Assembly: GCA_014529385.2 (NCBI GenBank)
Contig: CM043969.1
Coordinates: 71,698,676-71,762,675, forward strand
From: Adiantum capillus-veneris
Lineage: Eukaryota > Streptophyta > Polypodiopsida > Polypodiales > Pteridaceae
Reading direction: 5' to 3'
DNA: 64,000 nucleotides
Shown here: positions 31,158 to 42,076 of the stretch, piece after piece
Numbering within the stretch: position 1 is the stretch's first letter
Layout of the letters: the number at the start of each line of letters is the position of its first letter
The notes under the pieces: generated by a model
What the model was told of the DNA's origin: nothing
Databases searched by the model: none
What the model saw: the letters and a program-made list of their open reading frames with translations, nothing else
Position numbers and translations under genes: made by a program

Positions 31158-31947
31158 ATGGATCAGTCGACGACTGCGCGTCTTGTCGAGGGCGAAACCC
31201 ATCTCCAGCAATTGCGGATGCAGATTGCTGCTTTTGGGCGTTCACAGGGTAGTCCGACTGCCACGATTCCGTACAAAAAATTTCTCAGGGGAAGAGAAGG
31301 AGTGTACGGAATTGGTCGTAAATAACTGGCTGCACCAGTGGGCGTATTTTGATCTCCATGGGGAGCATGATGAACGGAGGATTCAGACGATTCCTCTCTA
31401 TTTGCGTAGTAAGGCGCTTACCTGGTGGCGTGATATGACAAAGAAGCCTACGACGTGGGCTCACTTTTGTGTGAAATTCAAGAAGGATTTCGCCAAAATG
31501 GATCCTTTGAAAGCTTATGCCAAATTGCAGAGTCTTTCGATGAAAGCTCTATCTTTTGTTAAGTATACGACAGCTTTCAAAGAGGCGCTCACCTTCTGTA
31601 AGGTGGATTCCACGCACGCTATGCACATGTACTTGCTGGGATTACATGAAGATTACCTATGGGCCTTAATCAAGGACAAAGCCCCGATTGACGCCGAGGA
31701 TGCAGTAGAAAGGCCAGGACGTTCCATTTAATAAATGGAGCAACTATGAGAAGAAAAGAACTGCAAACCATCAATCCGGTGAGGGCGCTTCGAGGAAGCG
31801 ACCCCGAATCCAGCATAAGTCAAAATCACCGCCAAGATCTTCTCAGGAGAAGAAGAAAGCCAAAAATGCTTCAGTTGCTGATGCAGTGAAGAAGGGGGCT
31901 TGCTTCGGATGTGGCCAGACAGGTCACTAAATCAAGGACTGCCCCAA
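31158..31947 (+). pseudogene. Element E gag
   Basis: Starts near ATGGATCAG (31158). A frame change at about 31280 leads to the gag domain (31300-31700): NNWLHQWAYFDLHGEH, then KALTWWRDMTKKPTTWAHF. Another frame change near 31720 leads through a basic linker to the knuckle CFGCGQTGH..DCPKKK at about 31905-31947, with TAA after the His where Tyr is usual. Confidence 0.8.
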
Positions 31948-32079
31948 GAAGAAAAAGATGCAGAAACCGCAAGGTCGTCCTTCGGTTCAGATTCACGAGA
32001 TCTCAGGTAACTCTGATGTTGTTCAAGTTGAAATCCATCATTTAGCGCACAGTTCATGCACTAACTGTACTTTTAGCAC

Positions 32080-33541
32080 CAAAGTGTTTGATAAGCATGA
32101 TCTTCTCCGTTTTCTCGGGAAGATCAATGGTCACGACGTGACCGTACTCCTTGATAATGGAAGCTCGCTGACACAATTTTGTGGATGCAAAATTGGTGCA
32201 GAAACTGAGCCTGCGGACACGGGACAGTGACCATGAGTATCGCGTGAAGATGGCTCGTGGCGAGGATACGGATGTATGGAATTGGATGGTTCCAGATTTG
32301 TCGCTCGAGTTGGCTGATTACAAAGAGAACCTGGATTTCCACATCATGCGCCTCGATAGAGCAGATGTTATTTTAGGAATTCCATGGTTTTATGATAAAC
32401 AAGACTCATTGTATATAGACTATGTACATCACTCTCTTGTTTTTGTTAAGCAAGATATGCCTCATGTATTTGTGTCGCTTTGTAACCATAGGTCTGTAAA
32501 TAATGGTTTTGCAATACCAGTTGTTACTGCTTTGGAAATGTATAAAGATACAAAGTCTTCTGATGTTGACTTTTATCAATGTGTACCATCTGCTTGGTTT
32601 GATTCATTAGTGCTTGATACTTCTGTCACTGAATTTCGTAAAAATGTTTCATGTTCTTCTGCTAAACTTGGGGATTCTGACGAATCCGACCTTATCCGAG
32701 AAATCATGACTGTTTTCAAGGATGTTTTTCCTGATGATCTACCTCTTGGCTTGCCCCCTTCGAGAGGAGCAGATCATGGCATTGAGTTGGTGGCTGGTAG
32801 GCAGCCCTTCTCAAAGCAACCCTATCGGTTTAGTAAAACCGAAGAGGACGAGATTCAGCGGCAGCTGAAAGATTATCTCGACAAGGGTTTTGTTCGGCCA
32901 AGTAAATCCTCGTGGGGAGCGCCAGTGTTACTTTCTCGAAAGAAGGATAACACTATGCGCTTCTGCGTGGATTACAAAGGGTTGAATAAGCTCACTGTTA
33001 AGAACAAGTAACCGCTCCCGCGCATGGACAATGTGATAGATCGGCTCCATGGCGCGTTGTATTTTTCGAAGATAGACCTGCGATCAGGCTAGCACCAAAT
33101 ACGCATCAAACTGGAAGACGTTCCCAAGACAGGCTTCCATACGCGTTATGGTCACTACGAGTTTTTGGTCTTGCCTTTTGGTTTGACCAATGCTCCAGCC
33201 ACGTTTCAGCAGATGATGAATGATCTGCTGAGGCCATTTTTAGGCAACTTCGTTGTTGTAATTCTCGATCATATCTTGATCTACAGCCGAAGTTTGTCTG
33301 GCGCGTTGTATTTTACGAAGATAGACCTGCGATCAGGCTAGCACCAAATACGCATCAAACTGGAAGATGTTCCCAAGATAGGCTTCCATACGTGTTATGG
33401 TCACTACAAGTTTTTGGTCTTGTCTATTGGTTTGACCAATGCTCCAGCTACGTTTCAGCAGATGATGAATGATCTGCTGAGGCCATTTTTAGGCAACTTT
33501 GTTGTTGTATTTCTCGATGATATCTTGATCTACAGCCGAAG
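32080..33541 (+). pseudogene. Element E protease and reverse transcriptase, first part
   Basis: The protease start reads [14 protein letters not shown] (Asn in place of Ser/Thr). A frame change near 32190 leads to the rest of protease ([10 protein letters not shown]) and a linker. RT starts near 32750: [40 protein letters not shown], a TAA where Tyr is usual, then LPRMDNVIDRL. From 33051 a 249-base block covering RT motifs up to the catalytic LDDILIYS is present twice in tandem. Element C interrupts at 33541. Confidence 0.85.
33051..33541 (+). repeat. 249-base in-frame tandem duplication in RT
   Basis: Copy 1 is 33051-33299 and copy 2 starts at 33300. The unit is exactly 83 codons, so the frame is kept. 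Copy 1 has LDHILIYS (catalytic Asp to His), copy 2 LDDILIYS. Both share the stop in LRSG-stop-HQI, so that stop is older than the duplication. Element C inserted near the end of copy 2. Confidence 0.9.
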
Positions 33542-34756
33542 TGTAAGGTGCAGCGAAATGAATGTTGTATTTTCTCAAGATTAGTGATCTTTATTTGCTC
33601 AAGGTTCCTTTTAGTTCTTAGGGAAGGAGAGAGCCTTCCTTCATTATGGAGAGTGCTATGATCACGAACAAAGTGAGTGGATATTGTGCGTGCAAGTGTA
33701 TGAGACTGAGAGAAGGAGAGAAAGAGATACGACACCTGAGAGGTTGTAAAACCCTCCTCCGAAGGCCCCACTCTCGTCGGCGAGAGTGGTCTACTTTTGA
33801 TTGCACAAAGGTGTACAATGATGATGCATGGACTGATGCAAACGGGGACTATGTCGATGACCACGATGATGACTTAGGGCTGAATTTGGTTCGCTTCTAT
33901 CTGTTGTCCACAAGGGCTTAATGGCTAAGAATCTGCGAGATCTTGGGGCTGTTTCGTATGGCTGAAAATCCCTGTTTTACTGCTGCTTTTATGGCTGAAA
34001 TTCTCTGATTGGTAGAGGCTCATACAGATGACAAAAACGCTGGGTTATTGCAATAATCAATCTGCGTTTTTGGGCTGAAGTCGAGGGCTGAAAACGCTGC
34101 CTTGCTGCAGGGCTGAGGCTGCGTTTTTGTGGCTGAAGACACTGAGAATTTGCAGGTCTTGCTAGCATTAGTAATGCTAGGGTTGGCTGCCGGTAGGGGA
34201 GACAAACGCCAGGAAAGGGGAGCTTTGATGGCGATGGGCTGATGCTTGAGAAACGCCAAGGGAGGGAGAATGGATGGCGATGATAAAACGCTGGGGCTGA
34301 TGGTGGAGTGGCCTCACCAAGATGGCTTGGGGAGGATCTTGCTGAGAGAGGGAGGGAACACCTGTTGCTTGGAAAGCCTGTTGTGCTCCTTGCTCATTTG
34401 CCCAATTGTGCTAACTTGGGTTTGCTTATATATTAACTTATCCAATTTGCCCTACTGAGTTCCCAACAAAAGTCACTTAATAAATAAGTGAAAAATGTTA
34501 AAAATAGGGAAAAATAGGATAAAGTCACTTGAAAAATCCCCAAACTGACTCTGATGGAATCTGATGGAAATGCTTATGCTTATGCGGTGTGCAACCAGAG
34601 AATATGCATCTACACTAAGTGACTCGGCATGCACGGTCTACGAATAGACTCACAAAAGTGCCAGATTACTTCTAATCTAGACTGATTGGACTGACGGGAA
34701 CCTTGTTATGGTGTAGCTTGTCCACGGACACATAGGGTTGGATGTGTCAAGTGACA
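33542..34756 (-). repeat. 3' LTR of element C
   Basis: 1215 bp from TGTAAGGTG to CAAGTGACA on the plus strand. Contains the GGCTGAAA and AAAACGCT word array (33890-34310) and a minus-strand TATA word near 34422. Confidence 0.93.
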
Positions 34757-34767
34757 TCCCCTCCTTT

Positions 34768-35256
34768 TTAAAGTGAGGTACTGGTACCGAGCTGCATGGC
34801 TTCCTTGTAGTCTGCCAACAACTCTGGATAATCCTTGAAGAACTCTTTGTCTACCCACACCGCTTCATGGGTTCCTCGATCTTTGAACTTCAGAAAATAT
34901 TGTCGTACTTGTTTCTTTGAACCATGGCGAAACCAATGCAACAAGCCTTGCTCCGGCTCCATGACTTCAGCTTCATCGATGATCTCCGGTTCTTCTTCTT
35001 CCGAAACGTCCTTTGGAGGTGTTCCCTGAAACACTTTCAACCAAGAAACATTGAAAACATTGTGCATTAACCATGAGGTAGGCAATTGCAATTTCATTGA
35101 AACCTCATTAATCTTTTTGATGACTGGAAATAGACTATACATACGAAAAGACAACTTAGGACATTTCTTTCCAACTTGCTTAAGGCGCTGTTTCATGATT
35201 TGTAGATACACCCAATCTCCTTCCTTGATCGAGACCTCTTGGCGATGCTTGTTAGC
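34768..35256 (-). CDS. Integrase C-terminus with chromodomain-like tail, element C
   Basis: Continuation of integrase after the in-frame TAG. Reads VYLQIM, then a GPF-like zone and MHNVFNVSWLK (the conserved HxVFHVSxLK word). An acidic linker leads to a chromodomain-like end, VRQYFLKFKDRGTHEAVW..EFF, stopping at LGTSTSL just before the polypurine tract. Chromodomains direct integration to heterochromatin; the aromatic cage residues cannot be confirmed by eye. Confidence 0.75.
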   Translation of the reverse strand, partial: ANKHRQEVSIKEGDWVYLQIMKQRLKQVGKKCPKLSFRMYSLFPVIKKINEVSMKLQLPTSWLMHNVFNVSWLKVFQGTPPKDVSEEEEPEIIDEAEVMEPEQGLLHWFRHGSKKQVRQYFLKFKDRGTHEAVWVDKEFFKDYPELLADYKEAMQLGTSTSL

Positions 35257-36762
35257 CTATAGAGAATAAGACTCCTGAGCCTTGCTTAGCCGAAGCTTCA
35301 CACTCTCAGAAATCTCATCCAATGACTGGCTCTCAGCATTGGCATCAGGCATTTGACTGACCGATCTAGTCAAAAGTGACTGGAACGGACGGCCAAAAGC
35401 TACCCCATACAGAGTTTGACCAAAAGCAGAAGAAAAGGAATCATTTAGAATAGCCTGAACCAATGGGAGATAGAGCTCCCATTGAGACTGCTGATCATGA
35501 ACATAAGATTTCAACACATCAAAAGCCAACTGATTATAAATTTCCGTTTGACCATCTGATTGTGGATGAAAAGCGGATGAAAAATTCAGCTTTGTGTCAA
35601 AATTTTCAAAGAGTGCACGCAAAAAGTTGGACGTGAACTTAACATCCCTATCTGAAACAATGGACTTTGGCAAACCACAGAGGGGGTACCAATGCTTAAT
35701 GAACAATCGTGCAACATCCTGTGCAGTAATTGTGGCTTTACAAGGAATCAACATGCAAAATTTGCTGAAACGATCAACAATTGTTAAACATTGAGTGTTC
35801 CTTGAATGCAGACTTGGTGGTAAGTTAGTCACAAAATCCATAGAGATATCCTGAAAAGGTTCCTTGGGAATAGGCAGCGGAAGCAAGAGGCCTTGTTGCT
35901 TACCCCGAGGAGCTTTTACTTTTTGACATATAGTGCACTGTGTGACATAACGAAAGACATCTTTCCGCATTTTAGGCCAATAAAAAAAACGTTCAATCCT
36001 TTCCAATGTGGTGTTCATTCCCCTGTGCCCACCCGTGAAAGAATCATGTGCACCATGCAATATGGTTGGCCTGAGAGAGGGCAACACACATAGACGCTGA
36101 CCAAAAAATAACAATCCATCACGAATGAGATAGTTATTGGGCCCTTGGGAAGCAAGAGCCTGCAACCAATACATACCAAACTCCGAATCTGCATACTGAT
36201 TCTTCATGCTGTCGAAAGACTCACCCTGTATAGAAAATGTGGTTCTTGACTCAAGAGCCAAAATCTGTCCTTTGCGACTCAACGCATCTGCAACAGGGTT
36301 AGCTTTTCCAGGCACATACTCAATCAAACCGCCAAATTGCTCAAAAAATTGTGACCACCGCGCTTGGCAATCACTCCAATGTGCACTAGGCATAGACTGG
36401 AGCCACTTGAGGGCTTGATGATCTGTGCGCACTGTAAACTCTCTACCATACAAAAAATGCTTCCAATGCTTAAGAGAGTGAATGACAGATAAAAGTTCTT
36501 TATCATAAACTGAATAATTCTTTTCCGCACTATTGAGCTTCCGGCTAAGGAAAGCTACAGGACGACCATGCTGCTGGAGCACAGCGCCTATGGCGACATT
36601 GCTCGCATCTGTCCATATCTCAAAGGGATCATCCCAAGAAGCAAGGATAAGACACGGAGCTTCTGTCACCGCAACCTTGAGAGCTGCGAAAGCCTCAATG
36701 GCTGCCTCGGGCAAGTCTTCGTGCTGACGGCGAGTCTTTACCCCTTTCAAAACATCAGTCAT
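35257..36762 (-). CDS. RNase H and integrase of element C
   Basis: 501 codons, open. RNase H: FEIWTDASNVAIGAVLQQ, LLSVIHSLKHWKHFL, RTDHQALKWL, NPVADALSR. Integrase: HHCC finger (HDSFTGGHRG..CTICQ), then the DDE core with SMDFVTNLPP, VSDRDVKFTSNFL and QSDGQTEIYNQL. The fold is complete through the conserved GVAFGRPFQ region. It ends at TAG (35257), after which the same frame continues in the C-terminal piece at 35211-34768, so the natural protein was longer. Confidence 0.9.
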   Translation of the reverse strand: MTDVLKGVKTRRQHEDLPEAAIEAFAALKVAVTEAPCLILASWDDPFEIWTDASNVAIGAVLQQHGRPVAFLSRKLNSAEKNYSVYDKELLSVIHSLKHWKHFLYGREFTVRTDHQALKWLQSMPSAHWSDCQARWSQFFEQFGGLIEYVPGKANPVADALSRKGQILALESRTTFSIQGESFDSMKNQYADSEFGMYWLQALASQGPNNYLIRDGLLFFGQRLCVLPSLRPTILHGAHDSFTGGHRGMNTTLERIERFFYWPKMRKDVFRYVTQCTICQKVKAPRGKQQGLLLPLPIPKEPFQDISMDFVTNLPPSLHSRNTQCLTIVDRFSKFCMLIPCKATITAQDVARLFIKHWYPLCGLPKSIVSDRDVKFTSNFLRALFENFDTKLNFSSAFHPQSDGQTEIYNQLAFDVLKSYVHDQQSQWELYLPLVQAILNDSFSSAFGQTLYGVAFGRPFQSLLTRSVSQMPDANAESQSLDEISESVKLRLSKAQESYSL

Positions 36763-36856
36763 AGGTGCAGCAATGCGGGCAAAATTCTATGTGCGAACTA
36801 TATGCTTGACATAAACCAAGAAAAGAACGCACATCATATGCAGTTTTGGGCAAATC

Positions 36857-37615
36857 TCAATTTCGAACCTGTTCCACCCTCGCGGGATCTAGCTTGACGC
36901 CTTCTGTAGAAATGATATAACCCAGATAAGTGACTTCAGTAAGAAAAAAATCAAACTTCTTAGCTGCAAGGTACAATTGACACTCATCCAAATGAGTTAG
37001 TACCCTTTCAACATCTCTTTCATATTGCTTCCACGATGCAGAAAAAATGAGAATATCATCTAAAAAGATGCACACACATACACCTACCATATCGCTGAAA
37101 TGACCTACCATGAGACAATTGAACGTACCCACGGCTCCTGTCAATCCAAAAGGCATAACAATGTACTCCCATTGCCCTCGCTTGGTACGAAAGGCGGTCT
37201 TGAAAATGTCGCCTTTGAATACCCGTGCCTGATGGTATCCAATCTTGCTGAAAACCTTTGCCCCATTGAGCCTATCAAGGATATACTCAATGCGAGGCAT
37301 CGGAAACTTGTTCTTGACGGTCATCTTGTTTAATGCCCTGTAATCAACACACGAACGAGACGAACCATCCTTCTTGCGAACAAACAAAATAGGAGCAGCG
37401 AAAGGACTTACACTAGGACGTATGAATCCTCTAGCCACCAACTCCGTGAGTTGTCGCTCTAACTCTTCCTCCTGTGACTTGTTCAAACGGCAGGGAGCCT
37501 TACTGATAGGCTGTGCTCCCTCCATAAGCTCGATGCGATGGTCCTCCGGCCGCTCGGGTGGGAGACGAGGTGGAAGATCATCCTGCAAAAAGAGATGTTT
37601 AAACTTGGTAAACAA
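36857..37615 (-). CDS. Reverse transcriptase of element C
   Basis: 253 codons, open. RT blocks in order: PERPEDHRIEL, RPSVSPFAAPILFVRKKDG, SCVDYRALNKMTVKNKFPMPRI, MPFGLTGAVGTFNCLM, catalytic FLDDILIFS and KKFDFFLTEVTYLGYII. The catalytic Asp pair is intact. The segment usually reading DLRSGYHQIR is shortened to IGYHQAR, which may harm activity. A frameshift at about 36850-36770 separates it from RNase H. Confidence 0.88.
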   Translation of the reverse strand: MFTKFKHLFLQDDLPPRLPPERPEDHRIELMEGAQPISKAPCRLNKSQEEELERQLTELVARGFIRPSVSPFAAPILFVRKKDGSSRSCVDYRALNKMTVKNKFPMPRIEYILDRLNGAKVFSKIGYHQARVFKGDIFKTAFRTKRGQWEYIVMPFGLTGAVGTFNCLMVGHFSDMVGVCVCIFLDDILIFSASWKQYERDVERVLTHLDECQLYLAAKKFDFFLTEVTYLGYIISTEGVKLDPARVEQVRN

Positions 37616-37639
37616 CTCCGATTACTTACCTGGAGCCTG

Positions 37640-38030
37640 AATGCTTTAGGAAACTGGAGCAGCATAGATGAATGCCGCTTGTGCTCCTCGTCGTAATTCA
37701 CGCTTTACCTGCACATGCGAGATGAGAGGCAAAGAATGGAAGCCCTCCTCAGCACGAATCATGAGGGGGGAATCAGATTTGGAATGTAAAATGAGAGTGT
37801 TAGCCTCAAATCAATGAGAGCGTCGAGTTCACAAAACCATTTAATACCCAAAATCATATCACATCCTGAGAGAGGAGACACAAGAAATTTCCTACGAAAA
37901 GAAGCTTGTTGAACGGTAAACATCACATCAAGGCACTCCTTCGTGATGAGAGAGTCCATACCAGGAGCGAAGCCAAAAACCTCGAGAGGAGATTTCTGAC
38001 TAACCTCTAGGCGGGCTCTCTCAACAAGAG
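37640..38030 (-). pseudogene. Element C protease C-terminal half and linker
   Basis: Reads MDSLITKECLDV, then PLSGCDMILGIKWF, the conserved end of gypsy retropepsin. The following words (SDSP, IR-E, HS) are shared with element B up to the point where B turns into ORFX and C into RT. Confidence 0.75.
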
Positions 38031-39355
38031 GGGACTAATCACATCATGCATACTGCCTGGATCAAACAATATGATAAAACGCTGCCCCTTTACATGACCA
38101 TAACACTTCAAGAGAGACTCATCAATGTGAGTGTCAGAGTCAGGAGAAGATGCAGGTTGTGTCGTGACAGAGTTTGTGGTAGCTGTGGGTACCTTTGGTT
38201 CTTTAGGTGGGACTGTCTTAGGACAAGCCTTCTTAATGTGACCCTTGACGTGACATTGAAAACATCTACATTCTTTAGCATAAATCACTTGTTCTTCAGC
38301 TGTGATGTATCCTCCTATAGTTCCTTGTGAAGCTTTTTCATCAGGGGTTAGCTTAGGTTTTGCAGGTGCTTTAGCTTTACCCTTAGATTCATTGTTAGAG
38401 TTCTTTTCCGAGGAATTAGAGGAAGAAGGGCTAGAAGAATTACAATTCTTACCGTTCTTACCATTCAGTGTGTTCTGAGAATTTTGAGATGTCCCTTGAG
38501 AAGACTTGTTCTCCTTAGGTTTTCCCTTGTTGTGCTTCATCTCTTGGGAGAGAGCGATTGCTACCGCCTTGTTGAGATCCGCGGGGTCAAAGACTTCGAC
38601 ATCAAACTTGATGTATTCGTCTAACCCAAAGAGAAAAGCCTCTTTGCGCTCATCATCCGATTTGCGTAATTGAGTACGTAGCTGCAAAACACGGTTAGAA
38701 AAAGACATGACTGGCATACCATGTTGCTTGAGATTGCGCCAATCCTCTTTCAATCGTGCGAGGTACTGAGGTGGCATAAACCGCGCCTTGAGCTTGTCTT
38801 GGAAATTCGCCCAACTAAAAGAGAGGGGCGCGAAATCGTCGGCAGCCGCCTTTAGGTGCGCGGCTAGCTGTGCCTCTTGCCATGCGTGGTACCAATTGAT
38901 GGTATCACCGGCAAGGTACATAGCTGCCGTCAAAACTTTGCTATTTCCTATTTTCTTAGTTGTCGCAAAATAAGCATTAAATTGATGCAACCAAAATTGA
39001 ATCACCGTAGCATCCATCTTACCATCATACTTACTGAAAGTCAACTTTTCGGTGACTGGGTTGTTGCAATCCACATCGTGGCTTGCACCACTTGAGGAAC
39101 TCCCACGATCTTTGGGTGGTTCGATCTTCGAGGCTAGCACTTGGGAAATAAATTCTTGAGTGCGTATCTCCCTTTGAGCTTCACGCTCGGCCTCCCTTTC
39201 TGCTTTTCGTTCATTTCGTTCATCGCGCTTGTGTTCGAAAGCAAGGCGATTGGTTCTTGTTGTGCCAACGCAACGGGATTCGCTTCTAAAGTGACACGAG
39301 TCGCTTCTTGTTGTGCCAACATCATGTCCATCATTGACTTGACCATCATCTCCAT
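38007..39355 (-). pseudogene. Element C gag and protease start
   Basis: ATGGAGATG at 39355 is the family gag start. The coiled N-terminus shifts frame near 39240. The next frame carries the capsid-like domain (LTFSKYDGKMDATVIQFW, then INWYHAWQEAQ, here without the element B stop), a Ser/Asn/Lys-rich linker, the knuckle CFQCHVKGHIKKAC near 38260, and the protease start FIILFDPGSMHDVIS. A small deletion just after this shifts the frame again at about 38030. Confidence 0.85.
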
Positions 39356-39912
39356 AGGAGTTAGAACAACTCGTGGCGTAGATGGTGAAGAGGGAGGGTT
39401 GGAAAAATCTCCTGGTGGGGAGAATCTTTCGTCGCCTCTCTCATGCTCATCACCTGTATGCGAAGTCCATTCCGCTTCGGGTGACAACCATGCACTAGGA
39501 TCTTTGGTTCTTAAGTTCACGAGGAACTTGGTTCTTGAGGGTCTTGAGGTTCTTGAGGTTTCCTTTTGCTTGCAAATCACGTTGGAGAATGATCTTCTCT
39601 TCACCCGAGTTCTACTCTTTTCTGTGGGCGCACCCCTTGGAGGCCTTGCACTCACACCAAGGTTGCAGTTTCCCACCTCACGTCGATTGGCCGGCTGCTA
39701 AGTGCACGGTCCGCTCTCAATGAGTGAAAAGAGACACAAGGTGAGGCTGGACAAGCCCTTCTTTCTTGGGATTCCTGTCACTCTTCAACAAAACATGATT
39801 AGGAATCGACACGCCCAAGTAAACTTGGGTTCGTGCGACCGCAACAAGCAAAAAAAATTCTTGTGGTTCTTTCCTTGAGTAATGCAGAACACTTCCAAAG
39901 CTCTGATACGAA

Positions 39913-41125
39913 TGTAAGGTGCAACGGAATGAATGTTGTATTTTCTCAAGATTAGTGATCTTTATTTGCTCAAGGTTCCTTTTAGTTCTTAGGGAAGGAG
40001 AGATCCTTCCGTCATTATGGAGAGTGCTATGATCACGAACAAAGTGAGTGGATATTGTGCGTGCAAAATGTATGAGACTGAGAGGAGAGAAAGAGATATG
40101 ACACCCGAGAGGTTGTAAAACCCTCCTCCGAAGGCCCCACTCTCGTCGGCGAGAGTGGTCTACTTTTGATTGCACAAAGGTGTACAATGATGATGCATGG
40201 ACTGATGCAAACGGGGACTATGTCGATGACGACGATGATGACTTAGGGCTGAATTTGGTTCGCTTCTATCTGTTGTCCACAAGGGCTTAATGGCTAAGAA
40301 TGTGCGAGATCTTGGGGCTGTTTCGTATGGCTGAAAATCCCTGTCTTACTGCTGTTTTTATGGCTGAAATTCTCTGATTGGTAGAGGCTCATACAGATGA
40401 CAAAAACGCTGGGTTATTGCAATAATCAATCTGCGTTTTTGGGCTGAAGTCGAGGGCTGAAAACGCTGCCTTGCTGCAGGGCTGAGGCTGCGTTTTTGTG
40501 GCTGAAGACGCTGAGAATTTGCAGGTCTTACTAGCGTTAGTAAATGCTAGGGTTGGCTGCCGGTAGGGGAGACAAACGCCAGGAAAGGGGAGCTTTGATG
40601 GCAATGGGCTGATGCTTGAGAAACGCCAAGGGAGGGAGAATAGATGGCGATGATAAAACGCTGGGGCTGATGGTGGAGTGACCTACCAAGATGGCTTGGG
40701 GAGGATCTTGCTGAGAGAGGGAGGGAACACCTGTTGCTTGGAAAGCCTGCTGTGCTCCTTGCTCATTTGCCCAATTGTGCTAACTTGGGTTTGCTTATAT
40801 ATTAACTTACCCAATTTGTCCTACTGAGTTCCCAACAAAAGTCACTTAATAAATAAGTGAAAAATGTTAAAAATAGGGAAAAATAGGATAAAGTCACTTG
40901 AAAAATCCCCAAACTGACTCTGATGGAATCTGATGGAAATGCTTATGCTTATGCGGTGTGCAACCAAAGAATATGCATCTACACTAAGTGACTCGGCATG
41001 CACGGTCTACGAATAGACTCACAAAAGTGCCAGATCACTTCTAATCTAGATTGACTGGACTGACGGGAACCCTGTTATGGTGTAGCTTGTCCATGGACAC
41101 ATAGGGTTGGATGTGTCACTTGACA
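39913..41125 (-). repeat. 5' LTR of element C
   Basis: 1213 bp; differs from the 3' LTR by scattered substitutions and a few small indels (by eye about 2%), indicating a young insertion compared with its host element E. Confidence 0.93.
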
Positions 41126-41955
41126 CGAAGTTTGTCTGAGCACTTAGCACATATACGCGCTGTTCTCGAAGTACTGAGAACTGAGAAGCTTTATGCTAAG
41201 GCTTCCAAGTGTGAATTTTTCAAGAAAGAGCTTCTGTACTTGGGTCACATCATTACTCGTGATGGAATTCGCGTTGACCCTGAAAAGTTGGATAAAGTGT
41301 GAAATTGGCCCATTCTGAAGAATGTACGCCAAGTAAAGTCCTTTTGAGGCTTTACTGGATTCTTTCGCAAGTTTATCAAGGATTACTCTAAAGTTGTTGC
41401 TCCGCTTACGCAACTTTTAAAAGGAGGGGTGACAGGACCGAAGACTTCGGGTCCTCATTGTAAAGGTAACCCCCCTGTTGTCTGGAATAAGTGTCTCGAT
41501 GAGAGCTTTCGAACACTAATGCACTTGGTGACTACTGCGCCAATATTGCACATTGTGGATCCTAGCAAATCGTTTGTGGTTGAAACGGATGCTAGTGATT
41601 ATGCCATTGGTGTGGCATTATACCAGGATGGACGTCCTGTCGCGTTTGAAAGTAAGAAACTTTCTGATGCTGAGATGCGTTATCCAACGTATGAGAAGGA
41701 GCTTTACGCCGTGGTTCGCGCCTTGAGGAAATGGCGACACTACTTGTATGGCTCTACATTTGTTGCATGGACAGATCATCATTCCTTGCGCTATGGCTGT
41801 GATCAGGGTGATCTCAAGGGCCGGAAGGCTAAATGGGTTGAGCTTATGCAAGAGTTTGACTTTGAGATCCGTTATGGAAAAGGATCCAGCAATCGAGTTG
41901 CTGATGCACTCAACAGGATTCCTAAGGTTAATGCCCTTGTCTATGGTTGAAATCT
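41126..41955 (+). pseudogene. Element E, end of RT and RNase H
   Basis: Right of element C the RT frame resumes: SLSEHLAHIRAVL, KASKCEFFKKELLYLGHII, DPEKLDKV, then TGA. Further stops lie in the connection (SF-stop-GFTGFF). RNase H at about 41540-41930 reads FVVETDASDYAIGVALYQDGRPVAF, YPTYEKELYAVVRAL, WTDHHSLRY and NRVADALNR, largely intact. Confidence 0.85.
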
Positions 41956-41961
41956 CGACGG

Positions 41962-41963
<2 letters not shown>

Positions 41964-41995
<32 letters not shown>
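41964..41995. repeat. (CT)n microsatellite between RNase H and integrase
   Basis: About 15 CT units between the end of RNase H and the start of integrase in element E. Confidence 0.9.
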
Positions 41996-41998
<3 letters not shown>

Positions 41999-42076
41999 CG
42001 AGGGCTATGTCGTTCCGATGGCCATTTTGGCAAGATATGGAACGAGGTCGAAGCGAGGGATCACTCGCGTACAGGC

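Larger units (their letters stand above)
33542..41125 (-). mobile_element. Element C, nearly intact Ty3/gypsy retrotransposon
   Basis: 7584 bp, flanked by CGAAG (33537-33541 and 41126-41130). LTRs at 33542-34756 and 39913-41125 are about 1.2 kb and near-identical. Primer site 39900-39912 (TTCGTATCAGAGC, one change from the usual), polypurine tract 34757-34770. On the minus strand: gag, protease, RT, RNase H, integrase, chromodomain-like tail. A few frameshifts and one stop break it. It is the only pol-bearing member of the A/B/C family here. Confidence 0.95.
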
